A stretch of DNA of 64,000 nt. Origin: Desulfuromonas versatilis (GTDB lineage Bacteria > Desulfobacterota > Desulfuromonadia > Desulfuromonadales > NIT-T3). The notes below the pieces were generated by a model. The model was not told the DNA's origin and did not search any database. It saw nothing but the letters and a program-made list of their open reading frames with translations. The translations under genes were made by a program, and so were the position numbers. Where the stretch lies: the NCBI RefSeq assembly GCF_019704135.1, contig NZ_AP024355.1, forward strand, positions 3,094,001 through 3,158,000. The letters are read 5' to 3'. Position 1 is the stretch's first letter. Each line of letters opens with the position of its first letter. This document shows, one piece after another, positions 42,588 to 51,557 of the stretch.

Positions 42588-43973
42588 TTAATCGCCTTCG
42601 ATCTCGTACTTCTCCAGCTTGTAGCGCAAGGTGCCGCGCGGGACGTTGAGAAGCCGCGCGGTTTTGGCCACGTTCCCGCCGGTGATGGCGATGGCTTTGC
42701 CGATCAGCTCCTTTTCGATCTGGCCGATCATATCCTCGAGCATGATTCCCTCGGGCGGAATTTCGTACGAGAAGGGGGCCTCCTTGCGGGGGGCTTCGCC
42801 CCAGATTTCACTGGGGAGGTTGTTGGGCCTGATGGTCTCGACGTTGTACATGATGCAGATGCGCTCCACCACGTTGCGCAGCTCCCGGACATTGCCCGGC
42901 CAGTGGTAGCGCATCAGCAGATCGAGAGCGTCACGGGAGACCTCGCGAATACGCTTGTTGAACTCCCGGCTGAAACGCTTGAGAAAATAGTCGAGCAGCT
43001 GCGGGATGTCCTCGCGCCGCTCCCGCAGGGGCGGGATATGGATGGGGAAGACGTTCAGCCGATAATAGAGGTCCTCGCGGAAAACCTTCTCGTCGATGGC
43101 CTCTTTGAGGTTGCGGTTGGTCGCAGCGATCACCCGCACGTCAATGTCGATGTTGCGCGTGCCGCCCAGGCGGCGGATCCGGCGGTCTTCCAGGACCCTC
43201 AGCAGCTTGACCTGGAGATTCATGTCCATTTCGCCGATTTCATCGAGGAAAATGGTGCCGCCGTTGGACTCCTCGAAGAGGCCGATCTTGCGGGTCTTGG
43301 CGTCCGTAAAGGCGCCGCGCTCGTGGCCGAAGAGCTCGGTTTCGAGCAGGTTGAAGGGGAGCGAGCCGCAGTTGATCTCAACGAACGGGCGCTCCTTGCG
43401 CGGCGAGAGGTTGTGGATGCCCCTGGCCACCAGTTCCTTGCCGACACCGCTCTCGCCGGTGATCAGCACCGTGGCCGTCTCGTGCTTGGCGACCTCGCGG
43501 ATCTGCCGGTAAACCTGCAGCAGCTGCGGGCTGCTGCCGATCATGTCGGTGGAGCCGATGAGCTCTTTCTCCTTGCCGCCGCGACGCAGCTGGCGAACCT
43601 CCCGCCGCAGGTTCTGGGTCTCCAGGGCGAGCCTGACGATCAGGTGGATGGCGTCGGCCTTGAAAGGCTTTTTGATGTAGTCGTAGGCCCCCATCTTGAG
43701 TGCCTCCACGGCGCTCTCCACCGTCCCGTAGCCGGTGATGATGATCACCAGCAGCTCGGGATCGATCTCGCGCATGGCGCGCAACACGTCCAGGCCGCTC
43801 TGGTTGCCGAGGTTCAGATCGAGCAGGACCAGGTCGATCTCCTCCTCCCCCACCAGCTTGACCGCCTGGTCGCCATTTTCGGCGGAGAAGGGGTGGTAAC
43901 CGTCTTCGGCCAGTATCCTTTCCAGGTTTTCCCGGATGAAAGCTTCATCGTCGACAATCAGGATTTTTTCCAT
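42588..43973 (-). CDS. Sigma-54-dependent response regulator (NtrC/DctD type)
   Basis: A 461-residue activator with three domains: a receiver (phosphorylated Asp52 in LVLLDLNLG), an AAA+ domain (Walker A GESGVGKE, Walker B GGTIFLDEIGEM) and a C-terminal Fis-type helix-turn-helix (GNVAKTARLLNVPRGTLRYKLE). The sigma-54 contact loop reads GAFTDA (residues 220-225), a variant of GAFTGA. Start is the ATG at 43973 with AAGGAG 5 bases upstream. It sits between two SLC13 transporter genes with sigma-54 promoters and a membrane sensor kinase, the typical layout of a DctB/DctD system; target genes are therefore inferred to be the SLC13 pair. Confidence 0.92.
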   Translation of the reverse strand: MEKILIVDDEAFIRENLERILAEDGYHPFSAENGDQAVKLVGEEEIDLVLLDLNLGNQSGLDVLRAMREIDPELLVIIITGYGTVESAVEALKMGAYDYIKKPFKADAIHLIVRLALETQNLRREVRQLRRGGKEKELIGSTDMIGSSPQLLQVYRQIREVAKHETATVLITGESGVGKELVARGIHNLSPRKERPFVEINCGSLPFNLLETELFGHERGAFTDAKTRKIGLFEESNGGTIFLDEIGEMDMNLQVKLLRVLEDRRIRRLGGTRNIDIDVRVIAATNRNLKEAIDEKVFREDLYYRLNVFPIHIPPLRERREDIPQLLDYFLKRFSREFNKRIREVSRDALDLLMRYHWPGNVRELRNVVERICIMYNVETIRPNNLPSEIWGEAPRKEAPFSYEIPPEGIMLEDMIGQIEKELIGKAIAITGGNVAKTARLLNVPRGTLRYKLEKYEIEGD

Positions 43974-44195
43974 GCAGACTCCTTCTAGATCCCTGTCGGA
44001 GATTCGGACAAGCCCTAAAACGACGCACCATAGCCGAATAATCTGCCACCCGCCGCCTGGGGATCCCATCCAGGCGATATATTAATCCCCCACTCCCAGC
44101 AAAGGCAACAAAAAAGCGGTGAATTTTCGCCACCGACATTTTTGTTTTTTATTTCAATGAATTAAAGCAGGAAACTAAGACAGGAAGGATTGCCT

Positions 44196-46701
44196 TCAGG
44201 CCGATCCGGGCAGGGGAAACAGCAAGGTGAAGGTGCTCCCATGATCCAAACGGCTTTCGACTTCGATGCGTCCGCCGTGTTCGGAGACGATGTTGTGGGT
44301 GATCGCCAGCCCCAGGCCGGTCCCCTCGCCCTTGCTGGTGTAGAAAGGCTCGAAGATCAGGGGAATGCGCTCTGCAGGCATCCCCTCGCCGGAATCGCTG
44401 ATGATCACCCGCAGCTGGCGTTCGAGGCAATCGGCGGAGACGCGCAGGGTCCCGCCCTGCGGCATGGCATCCAGGGCATTGGTGAACAGGTTGAGAAAGG
44501 CCTGTTTGAGCTTGCGGGCATCGAGCAGCAGGCCGGGCAGGTTCTCCCCGACCTCCTCCACCACCGCCACCCCGGCCCTCTGGCACTGTTTCTTGACCAG
44601 GAACAGGGTGTCCCGCAGAACCTCGCCGATCGCCCCCGGCTCCAGGGTCACCTGGGGATGGGCGGCAAAATTCAGCAATTCGCCGACCAGTTCCTCGAGG
44701 CGCTCGATCTCTCCGAGGGCCCTGCGAATCAGGGCCTGGTCGGTGGGTTGGCTGAGCAGACGGTCATGCAGTTCGTCCAGCAGCAGGCTGACCCCGGTCA
44801 GGGGATTGCGCACCTCGTGAGCGATCCCCGCCGAGAGCCTGCCCAGTGAAGCGAGCCGCTCCATGCGCTCCATGTGCCGGCGCAGGTTGACGCGCTCGGT
44901 CAGGTCCTCGACAGTGAGGATGTGCCCCCCCCCCGCCGCGCTGGGCCAGGGGCAGCAGCGCCAGACGAAAGGTGAGATTCTTCCCTTCCCGCTCCAGGTA
45001 GACGTAGCGACTCCAGGTCCCGGTCCCGGGCCTGTCGCCGGCATCCTCCAGAGTGGCAAGGACTTCGGGCCAGGCGGCGAGCAACCTGCGGGTGGGAGCC
45101 GGCATCGGGGGACTGTCGAGCTTGAGAATGCGGCAGGCAGGCCCATTGGCGGAGGTCACCCGCCCTTGCCCGTCGAAGGTGAGGATGCCGGTCTCGATAT
45201 GCTCGACGATGGTCTGCTTGAAATTGCGCTCGCGAAGGATCTCACGCCGGGAGCGGCGCAGCGCTTCCAAGGTCTTGACCAGCTTGCTCCGGCGCGAGTT
45301 GAGTTCGGCGGCCATGGCGTTGAAGGAATCGGTCAACTGCCCGACCTCGTCGTGGGAGGTGACCAGCAGCTTGGTGGAGAGGTTGCCGCGGGCCATCTCC
45401 TTGGTCCCCTCGATCAGCTGGTTCAGGGGTTCGGCGATCCCCCGCGAGAGCAGGTAGGCGACCACGAAGACCAGCAGCCCGGTGGCGGAAATGAGCAGCC
45501 AGGTTTCACTGACGAAGCGGGTGAACTCCTTGCGGATCAGCGTCGAGGTCTCCATGGCCGGTTTATGGAAGATCTGCAGTTCGGCGCCGATGGTGATACC
45601 CCCGAAAACCCCCTTGCCCCCGTATTGCCCCCCTGTGTAGAAGATGGGCGCATAGGCCATGATCTTGCGCGAGCCGCCCACGTTGGTCACGTCGACCACC
45701 CCCGAGCGGCCGGCGAACACGGCCTGGGCGGCGACCGGATAATTGGCATGGACAAAGGCGGCGTGCAGCAGGTTGTAGGGGATGTTCCCCTGCCGGACAT
45801 CCTCGGGGCTGGAGTCGGCCCGGTAGGGTGGGACCAGGCGCCCAGAACGATCGAGGCCGCGGATGTCCCAGTACTTGGGGTGGGTGATGATCCACCCCTC
45901 GTTGTCGAACATGAAGGCGTAGTTGCCGCTGTCGTAGGAAGGGAAAACGACGTAGCGCTCCTCGGTGGGGATGATGTGCTGGGTGAATTCCATCAGGTGA
46001 CGGTGGTCCAATGAAAGAACAACCACTCCCTGCAGTTCGCCGTTGGCCGCATGCACCGGCATGGCGAAGCGCAGCACCCCCGTGTAGCGGGTCCCTTCGA
46101 CGGCGGCTTCGGGCGTCGGAGCGCCCTGCAGCTGCTCTTCGCGGTTCACATGCCAGCCGGTCACGTGGGAGACGTAAACCTCTCCCGGCGGCAGTTGCCG
46201 CGCCTCCAGAAAATAGGTTTCGCTGCGATAGGTGGTGTTGGCGGGATCGGAAACGTCCCGGGAGGTCGGGGCGAGCGCTCCCTCCACCAGACGCAGGCGT
46301 TCGCGACCCTCGGGCCCGATGAAGGTCAGTTCGCTGTAGAGGGGAATCAATTCGCGGATCTCGGTGGGCGCGGCATTGGTGCCGCCCCGGTGCCAGATCT
46401 CCTTGCGGTGGTTGTCGCTGAACCTGGCATAGACCCCGGGGTCGACGGGCAGCAGCGCAAGGTCCCTCAGGTCCTCTTCCGCCGCATTGAGCAGATCGGA
46501 GACCTGGCGGGCTACCGTTTCGGCCCGCAGTTCCAGCGCCAGGGCGGCCTGCGAATCGAGGGCGTCGGCGGCATTCTCCCGCAGCAGGGATTCCACCGCC
46601 CTGAGGCTGTGATTCGAATTAAGGGCCAGCAGCGCCAGGGGGACCAGCGACAGGGCCCAAAAAGCGTACAGTACCTTCTTGTGGAGGTTGAGGCGAAACA
46701 T
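44196..46701 (-). pseudogene. DctB-like sensor histidine kinase interrupted by a poly-G frameshift
   Basis: Two overlapping frames together make one complete kinase. The upstream frame (46701 to about 44934) encodes a membrane helix, a periplasmic Cache-type domain of about 370 residues, a second helix, a HAMP domain ([19 protein letters not shown]), a coiled coil and a PAS domain. The downstream frame encodes HisKA ([20 protein letters not shown]) and HATPase boxes (NLFTNALDAMPQGG, GTGLGLAITHNI). They meet at a run of ten G on the coding strand (44925-44934). Removing one G gives a continuous protein of about 834 residues. This is either a sequencing/assembly error, phase variation or a real mutation. 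No Shine-Dalgarno precedes the ATG; TATAAT lies 6 bases upstream. Confidence 0.85.
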
Positions 46702-46771
46702 GGGGGGATTATAACAGGGTTGGGCAGGCGAAGAGAAGCACTAAGGGAGGGTTTCCCACGGGGAGCGAAGG

Positions 46772-47008
46772 TCAGTACTCGCCTTGAAACTGACGCAGCA
46801 CGCGCCGCGAGCCGACGGCAAGCGGGAGTATCTGCCGGTGTTTGGCCAGGGCGGCTTCCAGGGACGGGCCATCGTTGATGATCACGTCCCAGGGTGCAAA
46901 GACGGTCTTGGCCAGGTGGGTGCCACCGGGCCGGCTGAACACCGCCACTTCGTAGTCACGGCCCTCGATATGAATCAGGCAGGTATGTACCAGGGTTTCG
47001 CCGAACAT
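46772..47008 (-). CDS. Small hypothetical protein, 78 residues
   Basis: ATG at 47008 follows GGAGGGGGA, a strong ribosome-binding site. The protein is soluble: HTCLIHIEGRDYEVAVFSRP, GGTHLAKTVFAPWDVIINDG and SLEAALAKHRQILPLAVGSR. It looks like a small alpha/beta protein of a conserved type but I cannot name the family. It lies 70 bases upstream of the sensor kinase on the same strand and may share its transcript. Confidence 0.65.
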   Translation of the reverse strand: MFGETLVHTCLIHIEGRDYEVAVFSRPGGTHLAKTVFAPWDVIINDGPSLEAALAKHRQILPLAVGSRRVLRQFQGEY

Positions 47009-47151
47009 TCCCCCTCCAGAAACCGGGAACGCCCCCTCAAGGGGTCGGATTAATTTTTTGCCTTATCGGTTGCTGTCATGAGCAAAACCCGGGCCAATCC
47101 CCTGCGTGAACGAGCCGGCCGGGAAATAGCGGCAATCTGTCCCCTTTCCGC

Positions 47152-47191
47152 AAAAAAAATCGCCCCCCGTCGAGTCGACGGGGGGCGATTT
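47152..47191 (-). terminator. Terminator of the polyprenyl synthase operon
   Basis: On the minus strand AAATCGCCCCCCGTCG pairs with CGACGGGGGGCGATTT, followed by TTTTTG. Confidence 0.9.
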
Positions 47192-47229
47192 GGCGTTTGC
47201 CGGGTAAGTTAAATAACCGAAGGGGGCCT

Positions 47230-48198
47230 TTATTTGCGGCGGCTGACCACATAGTCGGCGATTTCGAACAGCGCCCGCTTTTCGGCGCCATCGGGGAAGC
47301 CGGACAGGTGCCCCTTGGCCCGCTCCACCAGTTCCAACGCACGCCGACGGGTATATTCGATACCGTCGTACCTTTCGATCAGGCTGATGACGGTGGCCAG
47401 GGCCTCGTCGGTAAGCTCCTCGAGTTCGACGATTTCCGCAACGGCCTCGCGCTCGGTCATAGTGCACTGGCGCAGTGCATGGATGAGCGGCAGGGTCATC
47501 TTCCCCTCCTCCAGGTCATGCCCCTTGGCCTTGCCGAATTCCGACTGATCTGCGACATAATCGAGGGCATCGTCCATGAACTGGAAGGCAATGCCCAAGT
47601 CCATCCCGAACTCCCGCAGGTTCTGCTGCTGGGCCCCTGAAACCTCTCCGAGAATGCCTCCGCACTGGCAGGCGGCAGCCATGAGCACCGCCGTCTTGGT
47701 GCGCACCACGGTCATGTAGCGCTCTTCGTCCATGTCGAGGTCGCAGGTGCTGATCAACTGCAGCACCTCGCCCTCGGCCATCATGGTGGTGGCCTCCGAA
47801 AGGGCTTTGAGCACGGCGAGACTGCCCCCGCCTACCATGATGGAGAAGGACTTGGCGAACAGGTAGTCCCCGACCAGGACCGAGGCCTCGTTGCCCCATA
47901 CGGAGTTGGCCGAAGCATTGCCGCGGCGCAACACCGCATTGTCCACGACGTCATCGTGAAGCAGGGTGGCGGTATGGATGAATTCCACGACGCTGGCCAG
48001 GCCGATGTGGTAATCGCCCCGATAGCCGCTCAACCGCGCGCAGAGCAGCAGCAGCATCGGCCGAACCCGCTTGCCGCCGCTGGCCAGAACATACTCTCCG
48101 ACCTTACGGATCAGCACGACCTCGGAATCGAGGTCCTTCTTGAACTGGGTTTCTACCTTTGCCAGGTCGTCTTGTAGCAGAGAAAGGGCGTTTTGCAT
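47230..48198 (-). CDS. ispB: Trans polyprenyl diphosphate synthase (IspB-like)
   Basis: A prenyltransferase of about 322 residues that builds the long isoprenoid tail of the respiratory quinone. The first Asp-rich motif is LLHDDVVDNA and the second FQFMDDALDY; GGKRVRPML binds the pyrophosphate. The ATG at 48198 gives the usual length; a GTG at 48231 directly after the upstream kinase stop (TAGGTG) is an alternative, coupled start. Exact chain length cannot be read from sequence. It is the last gene of an operon with a sensor kinase and an XRE regulator, and a terminator follows. Confidence 0.9.
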   Translation of the reverse strand: MQNALSLLQDDLAKVETQFKKDLDSEVVLIRKVGEYVLASGGKRVRPMLLLLCARLSGYRGDYHIGLASVVEFIHTATLLHDDVVDNAVLRRGNASANSVWGNEASVLVGDYLFAKSFSIMVGGGSLAVLKALSEATTMMAEGEVLQLISTCDLDMDEERYMTVVRTKTAVLMAAACQCGGILGEVSGAQQQNLREFGMDLGIAFQFMDDALDYVADQSEFGKAKGHDLEEGKMTLPLIHALRQCTMTEREAVAEIVELEELTDEALATVISLIERYDGIEYTRRRALELVERAKGHLSGFPDGAEKRALFEIADYVVSRRK

Positions 48199-48231
48199 CG
48201 GATATCTGCCGTCCTCGTCGGAAAATTTCAC

Positions 48232-49773
48232 CTATCCTAAAGAATTGATCGGACCCTTGTCAAAACATTTTTCCTCTCCCGCAAGGGGCAATTCCAGCCG
48301 GAACCTGGCCCCGCCGCCCGGGGCGTCGCCCACGGAAAGCTTGCCGCCGTGTTCCTCCACCAGCCGACGGCAGACCGATAGCCCCAGGCCGGTCCCCTCC
48401 CCCTTGGCCTTGGTGGAAAAAAACGGTTCGAAGATCCGCTCGCGCAGCTCCAGGGGGACCCCCGGGCCACTGTCGCAGATCTCGATCACGGCCCACGCCT
48501 CCTGCCTCCGCACCTCCACGGCCAGGGTCCCGGCATCCCCCGTCGCCTGGGCGGCATTCAACATCAGGTTGACCAGCACCTGGCGCAACTGGTCCGCGTC
48601 CCCCATCAGCGAGCCCCCCCAATCCGGCCCGGGAGCAAAAGTGACCTCGATCCCCTTGAACAGCTTCTGGGGCTTCAGCGAGGCGATGGTCTGGGAGATC
48701 ATGGCATTGAGCGCCACCGGTTCCCAACGTCCGGGGGAGGTGCGAGCGAAACCCAGCAGGCCGCCGGTGATGCGTCGGCAACGCCGGCACTCCTCGATGA
48801 TCGCCTGGACATCGGCCCTGCGGCTGTCCCCCTCGGCCATCTCCTCCAGCAGAAGCTCGGCGTAGCCCAGGATGATGCCTACCGGGTTGTCGATTTCATG
48901 GGAGACCCCAGCGGCCAGCTGACCAATGGCGGCGAGGCGCTCGGTGCGCACCAGGTTTTCCTGCATCTGCCGCAGCTCGGAGTTGGCTGCGGACAGGGCG
49001 CGGTTCTTCTCGGTGAGCTGGGTGCGGCCCTCGAGCAGACTGGCCGCCATCTCGTTAAACGCCCCGGCCAGGGTCCCGATCTCGTCCCCCCGCAGGTTGT
49101 TGATGCGGGTCTCCAACTCCCCCCTGGCGACCGCCCTCGCCCCCTCGGTGAGTTCGCTGAGCGGGCGGGTCACCCGCCTGGCCACCAGGGCGGCAAGCAG
49201 CAGCGAACCGCAGATGGAGAGCAGGGCGATGCGCAGAAAGTCATTTCGCACTTCGCCCAGTCGCGCGTCGACCGAGGCGTAGGAGACCAGGTAACGCACC
49301 GAAAGGATATGTTCACCGGTGGGACCGAAGGCGGGGGAGAGAACATCGAGCACCCGACGGCCATCGGACAGGGTCAGGGTCTGGACCGTGGGCTCGCCCT
49401 GTTGCAGTCGCCGGGAGAGGGAATGCTCTTCCGTGTCCAGCGGGGGAAAATCATCAAAGCCTGGCAGATCGGGGGAATCGAACAGGCTGCGCCCGGTCGG
49501 CGCCAGCAGGGAGAAACGGATCAGGTCCCGGTTGAGGCCGAGAAAATCAAGAACCTGCCTGAGGTTGGCCTGGTTTTGGGGAGGGAACACGCCGCGAAAG
49601 GTTTTCAGCAGTTCGGGAGTCGCCAGGCGGGCGAAGGCCAGGCTCTGGCTGCGCAGATAATCCTCCCACAGACGCGCCTGGTTTCTGGCCAGGACCAGAA
49701 AAGTCGACAGCAGCACCGCGACCAGAAGGCAGCTGGTAAAAAAAAAGAGTTTTTTTCCTAGGGTAATCCGCAT
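48232..49773 (-). CDS. Sensor histidine kinase with periplasmic sensor and HAMP
   Basis: A 513-residue membrane kinase. The first helix (about 9-27) and second (about 180-200) bracket a periplasmic sensor domain of about 150 residues. A HAMP domain (RPLSELTEGARAVARGELETR), a coiled coil, HisKA (AAGVSHEIDNPVGIILGYAE) and HATPase boxes (NLMLNAAQATGDAG, CDSGPGVP, GTGLGLSVCRRLVEEHGG) follow. No response regulator is next to it. It lies between the XRE regulator and the polyprenyl synthase with minimal gaps, so probably one operon. Confidence 0.9.
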   Translation of the reverse strand: MRITLGKKLFFFTSCLLVAVLLSTFLVLARNQARLWEDYLRSQSLAFARLATPELLKTFRGVFPPQNQANLRQVLDFLGLNRDLIRFSLLAPTGRSLFDSPDLPGFDDFPPLDTEEHSLSRRLQQGEPTVQTLTLSDGRRVLDVLSPAFGPTGEHILSVRYLVSYASVDARLGEVRNDFLRIALLSICGSLLLAALVARRVTRPLSELTEGARAVARGELETRINNLRGDEIGTLAGAFNEMAASLLEGRTQLTEKNRALSAANSELRQMQENLVRTERLAAIGQLAAGVSHEIDNPVGIILGYAELLLEEMAEGDSRRADVQAIIEECRRCRRITGGLLGFARTSPGRWEPVALNAMISQTIASLKPQKLFKGIEVTFAPGPDWGGSLMGDADQLRQVLVNLMLNAAQATGDAGTLAVEVRRQEAWAVIEICDSGPGVPLELRERIFEPFFSTKAKGEGTGLGLSVCRRLVEEHGGKLSVGDAPGGGARFRLELPLAGEEKCFDKGPINSLG

Positions 49774-49794
49774 CGGGGGAAAAACCGCAATTGG

Positions 49795-50772
49795 CTACCG
49801 AGGCTCATCAGGCCAGGCCGGTTTGGGTTCTTCGGCAACCGGCTCGGAAGCGGGTTCCTCGACCGGTTGCCGGACCGGCACGAAACTGTGCTGATCTTTT
49901 TCCCAGCGGTAGCTGCCGGCGTCCCAGATTTTCTCCAGTCCGGACCAGTCGAGATGCACCCCGGCCATCTCTTCGACGATCACCGAAGCCTGCAGCATCT
50001 CGCCGTCATCCACCCTGCCGTCGCCGTCGACGTCCGCCCACAGATAGGGCTGGACCTCCACCCTGGATATTCCGGAAACGGGAAAAGGCGCGTCGCTGCC
50101 GGCCTTGGCAACCACCTCGCCGCTGAACAGCGCTTCGGACTCCAAGGGGGTCTCCGGGGGTACCTTGACCAGGTAGGAAATCCGCGGCGGGGCCTTGGAG
50201 GGCTTGACGATCCAACGGGCGGTACCGGTCTCGTTATCCAGGCTCGAGGCCGGCGGAAAGGCCTCGATCAGAACCCAGCCGGGGGGGAAATGCTCCCTGA
50301 GGATAAAACCATGCTCCTGGGCCTCGGGACCCAACTTCACCTGAACCGGGATCACGCTGCCGGGGGCGGCAAAGCTGGAAAGCCAGCGTTCGGCGGGAAA
50401 TTCGACCTCAACCACCTGGGGGTCGTCCGGCAGGGCAAACAACAGAACGGCCAGGGCGCCGGCCACGAAGAGCAGCAGTGGCAGAGACAATCGGCGCCGG
50501 CGCCCCGGGGCCGGCGGTTCCGCCGCCCCCTCGGGCTCCTCAGCGGGTGCCGGTTCGAGAATCTCGGCGATGTCGACCTCGAGCGCCTCGGCGAGGCGCA
50601 GGATATTGTCGCGCTTGACCGATGGGGTACGGTTGTTCTCCCATCGGGAAATGGTATCGGTGGTCACCCCGACAACCTTGGCGACATATAACTGGGTCAG
50701 CTTTTTTTCTTCACGTATCCGACGGACGGCATTTCCGTCCAGGCTGACCGTCGGCGAAAGCTCGTTTTCCAT
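49795..50772 (-). CDS. Membrane-anchored XRE regulator with extracytoplasmic EF-hand region
   Basis: A 325-residue protein with an unusual architecture. Residues 12-70 are an XRE/Cro-type helix-turn-helix (KLTQLYVAKVVGVTTDTISRW). A Pro/Glu-rich linker, a basic stretch RRRR and one membrane helix (about 95-114) follow. The remaining 200 residues would be outside the cytoplasm, with Ig-like beta segments and an EF-hand loop DVDGDGRVDDGE (about 246-257), like dockerin or type III calcium repeats. A signal sensed outside, such as Ca2+, could thus act directly on DNA. Start is the ATG at 50772 with GGAAA upstream; longer frames run into the promoter region. Confidence 0.8.
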   Translation of the reverse strand: MENELSPTVSLDGNAVRRIREEKKLTQLYVAKVVGVTTDTISRWENNRTPSVKRDNILRLAEALEVDIAEILEPAPAEEPEGAAEPPAPGRRRRLSLPLLLFVAGALAVLLFALPDDPQVVEVEFPAERWLSSFAAPGSVIPVQVKLGPEAQEHGFILREHFPPGWVLIEAFPPASSLDNETGTARWIVKPSKAPPRISYLVKVPPETPLESEALFSGEVVAKAGSDAPFPVSGISRVEVQPYLWADVDGDGRVDDGEMLQASVIVEEMAGVHLDWSGLEKIWDAGSYRWEKDQHSFVPVRQPVEEPASEPVAEEPKPAWPDEPR

Positions 50773-51035
50773 GGTCGTTTCCGACTTCGGGATTGATGTA
50801 TCCCTGCAGTGTAGCAAACTCGCCCGGGACGAGTAAACCGCAAATTTCGACCCGACATGAGACCTCCACCAACCCGACATTGATCGTTTCAAATACTCGA
50901 AATGACTAATTGTTTTATCGACATCGGGTCTCAAGACTACAGATGTCTGATGAAATTTCACAGAAAGTCGTTTAGGGTTAGCGCAACTGTTTCGGGCAAC
51001 AACGCCCAACCATCAAATCTTGGGAGGTAAAGAAC
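50773..51035. other. Divergent promoter region between the XRE regulator and cytochrome genes
   Basis: About 260 bases, A+T-richer than the surroundings. GACATGAGACC (50857 region) and GACATCGGGTCTC (50920 region) share related half-sites that could be regulator binding sites, but no promoter is clear enough to call. Confidence 0.4.
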
Positions 51036-51356
51036 ATGAAACGTCTGATCGCCGTACTGCTCACCGCTGGTTTCCTTGCCGCTGGCACCCTGATCGCTTT
51101 TGCCGCCGAGCCCCCTGCTGAAGCCAAGTTCGAGGCCAAAAACGGTGCCGTCACCTTCAACCACACCCTCCACACCGGCAAGGTTGCCGACTGCGCCACC
51201 TGCCACCACGCCGGTGTCGAAGCTGGCGCCTGCCGCAAGTGCCACGGTGTCGACGCCGCCGCCCCCTCGATGAAGGATGTCGGCCACAAGGCTTGCAAGG
51301 GCTGCCACAAAGACCAGAACGGCCCCACCAAGTGCAACGAGTGCCACAAGAAGTAA
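51036..51356 (+). CDS. Periplasmic tetraheme c-type cytochrome (c3/PpcA-like)
   Basis: A 106-residue exported cytochrome. The signal peptide is cleaved near IAFA/AEPP. Four CxxCH heme sites are present: CATCH (53-57), CRKCH (66-70), CKGCH (87-91) and CNECH (100-104). Exactly four further histidines (43, 46, 58 and 84) can serve as distal ligands, so all hemes would be bis-His. The ending GPTKCNECHKK and start FEAKNGAVTFNH resemble Geobacter PpcA, which has only three hemes; this protein retains the heme II site of tetraheme c3. It probably shuttles electrons across the periplasm to outer-membrane reductases. GGGAGG precedes the ATG. Confidence 0.93.
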   Translation: MKRLIAVLLTAGFLAAGTLIAFAAEPPAEAKFEAKNGAVTFNHTLHTGKVADCATCHHAGVEAGACRKCHGVDAAAPSMKDVGHKACKGCHKDQNGPTKCNECHKK

Positions 51357-51377
51357 GATTTTCCGAACATACTTGTT

Positions 51378-51417
51378 AAGACCAAAAGGGGCCGCGATCG
51401 CGGCCCCTTTTGGTCTT
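51378..51417. terminator. Perfect 40-base palindrome acting as terminator
   Basis: AAGACCAAAAGGGGCCGCGA and its exact reverse complement are fused with no spacer. The AAAA/TTTT runs sit within the stem, so it can terminate in both directions. Confidence 0.85.
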
Positions 51418-51557
51418 CCGGAATCGGCCCACCTCCCCCTATCTTGCCGTCCCCTGCCCCATAGCCTATTTCGCTGGCAAAATTCGCGGCCGGGTGTATA
51501 AATGAGGGCTGTTGTACAATATTACAGCACCCTTTCTCTTGCAGCCGAGGACCGACC

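Noticed and set aside
46699-46714. A leaderless start for the sensor kinase from TATAAT
   Set aside because: TATAAT lies only 6 bases before the ATG, but no acceptable -35 element is found, so I do not call a promoter.
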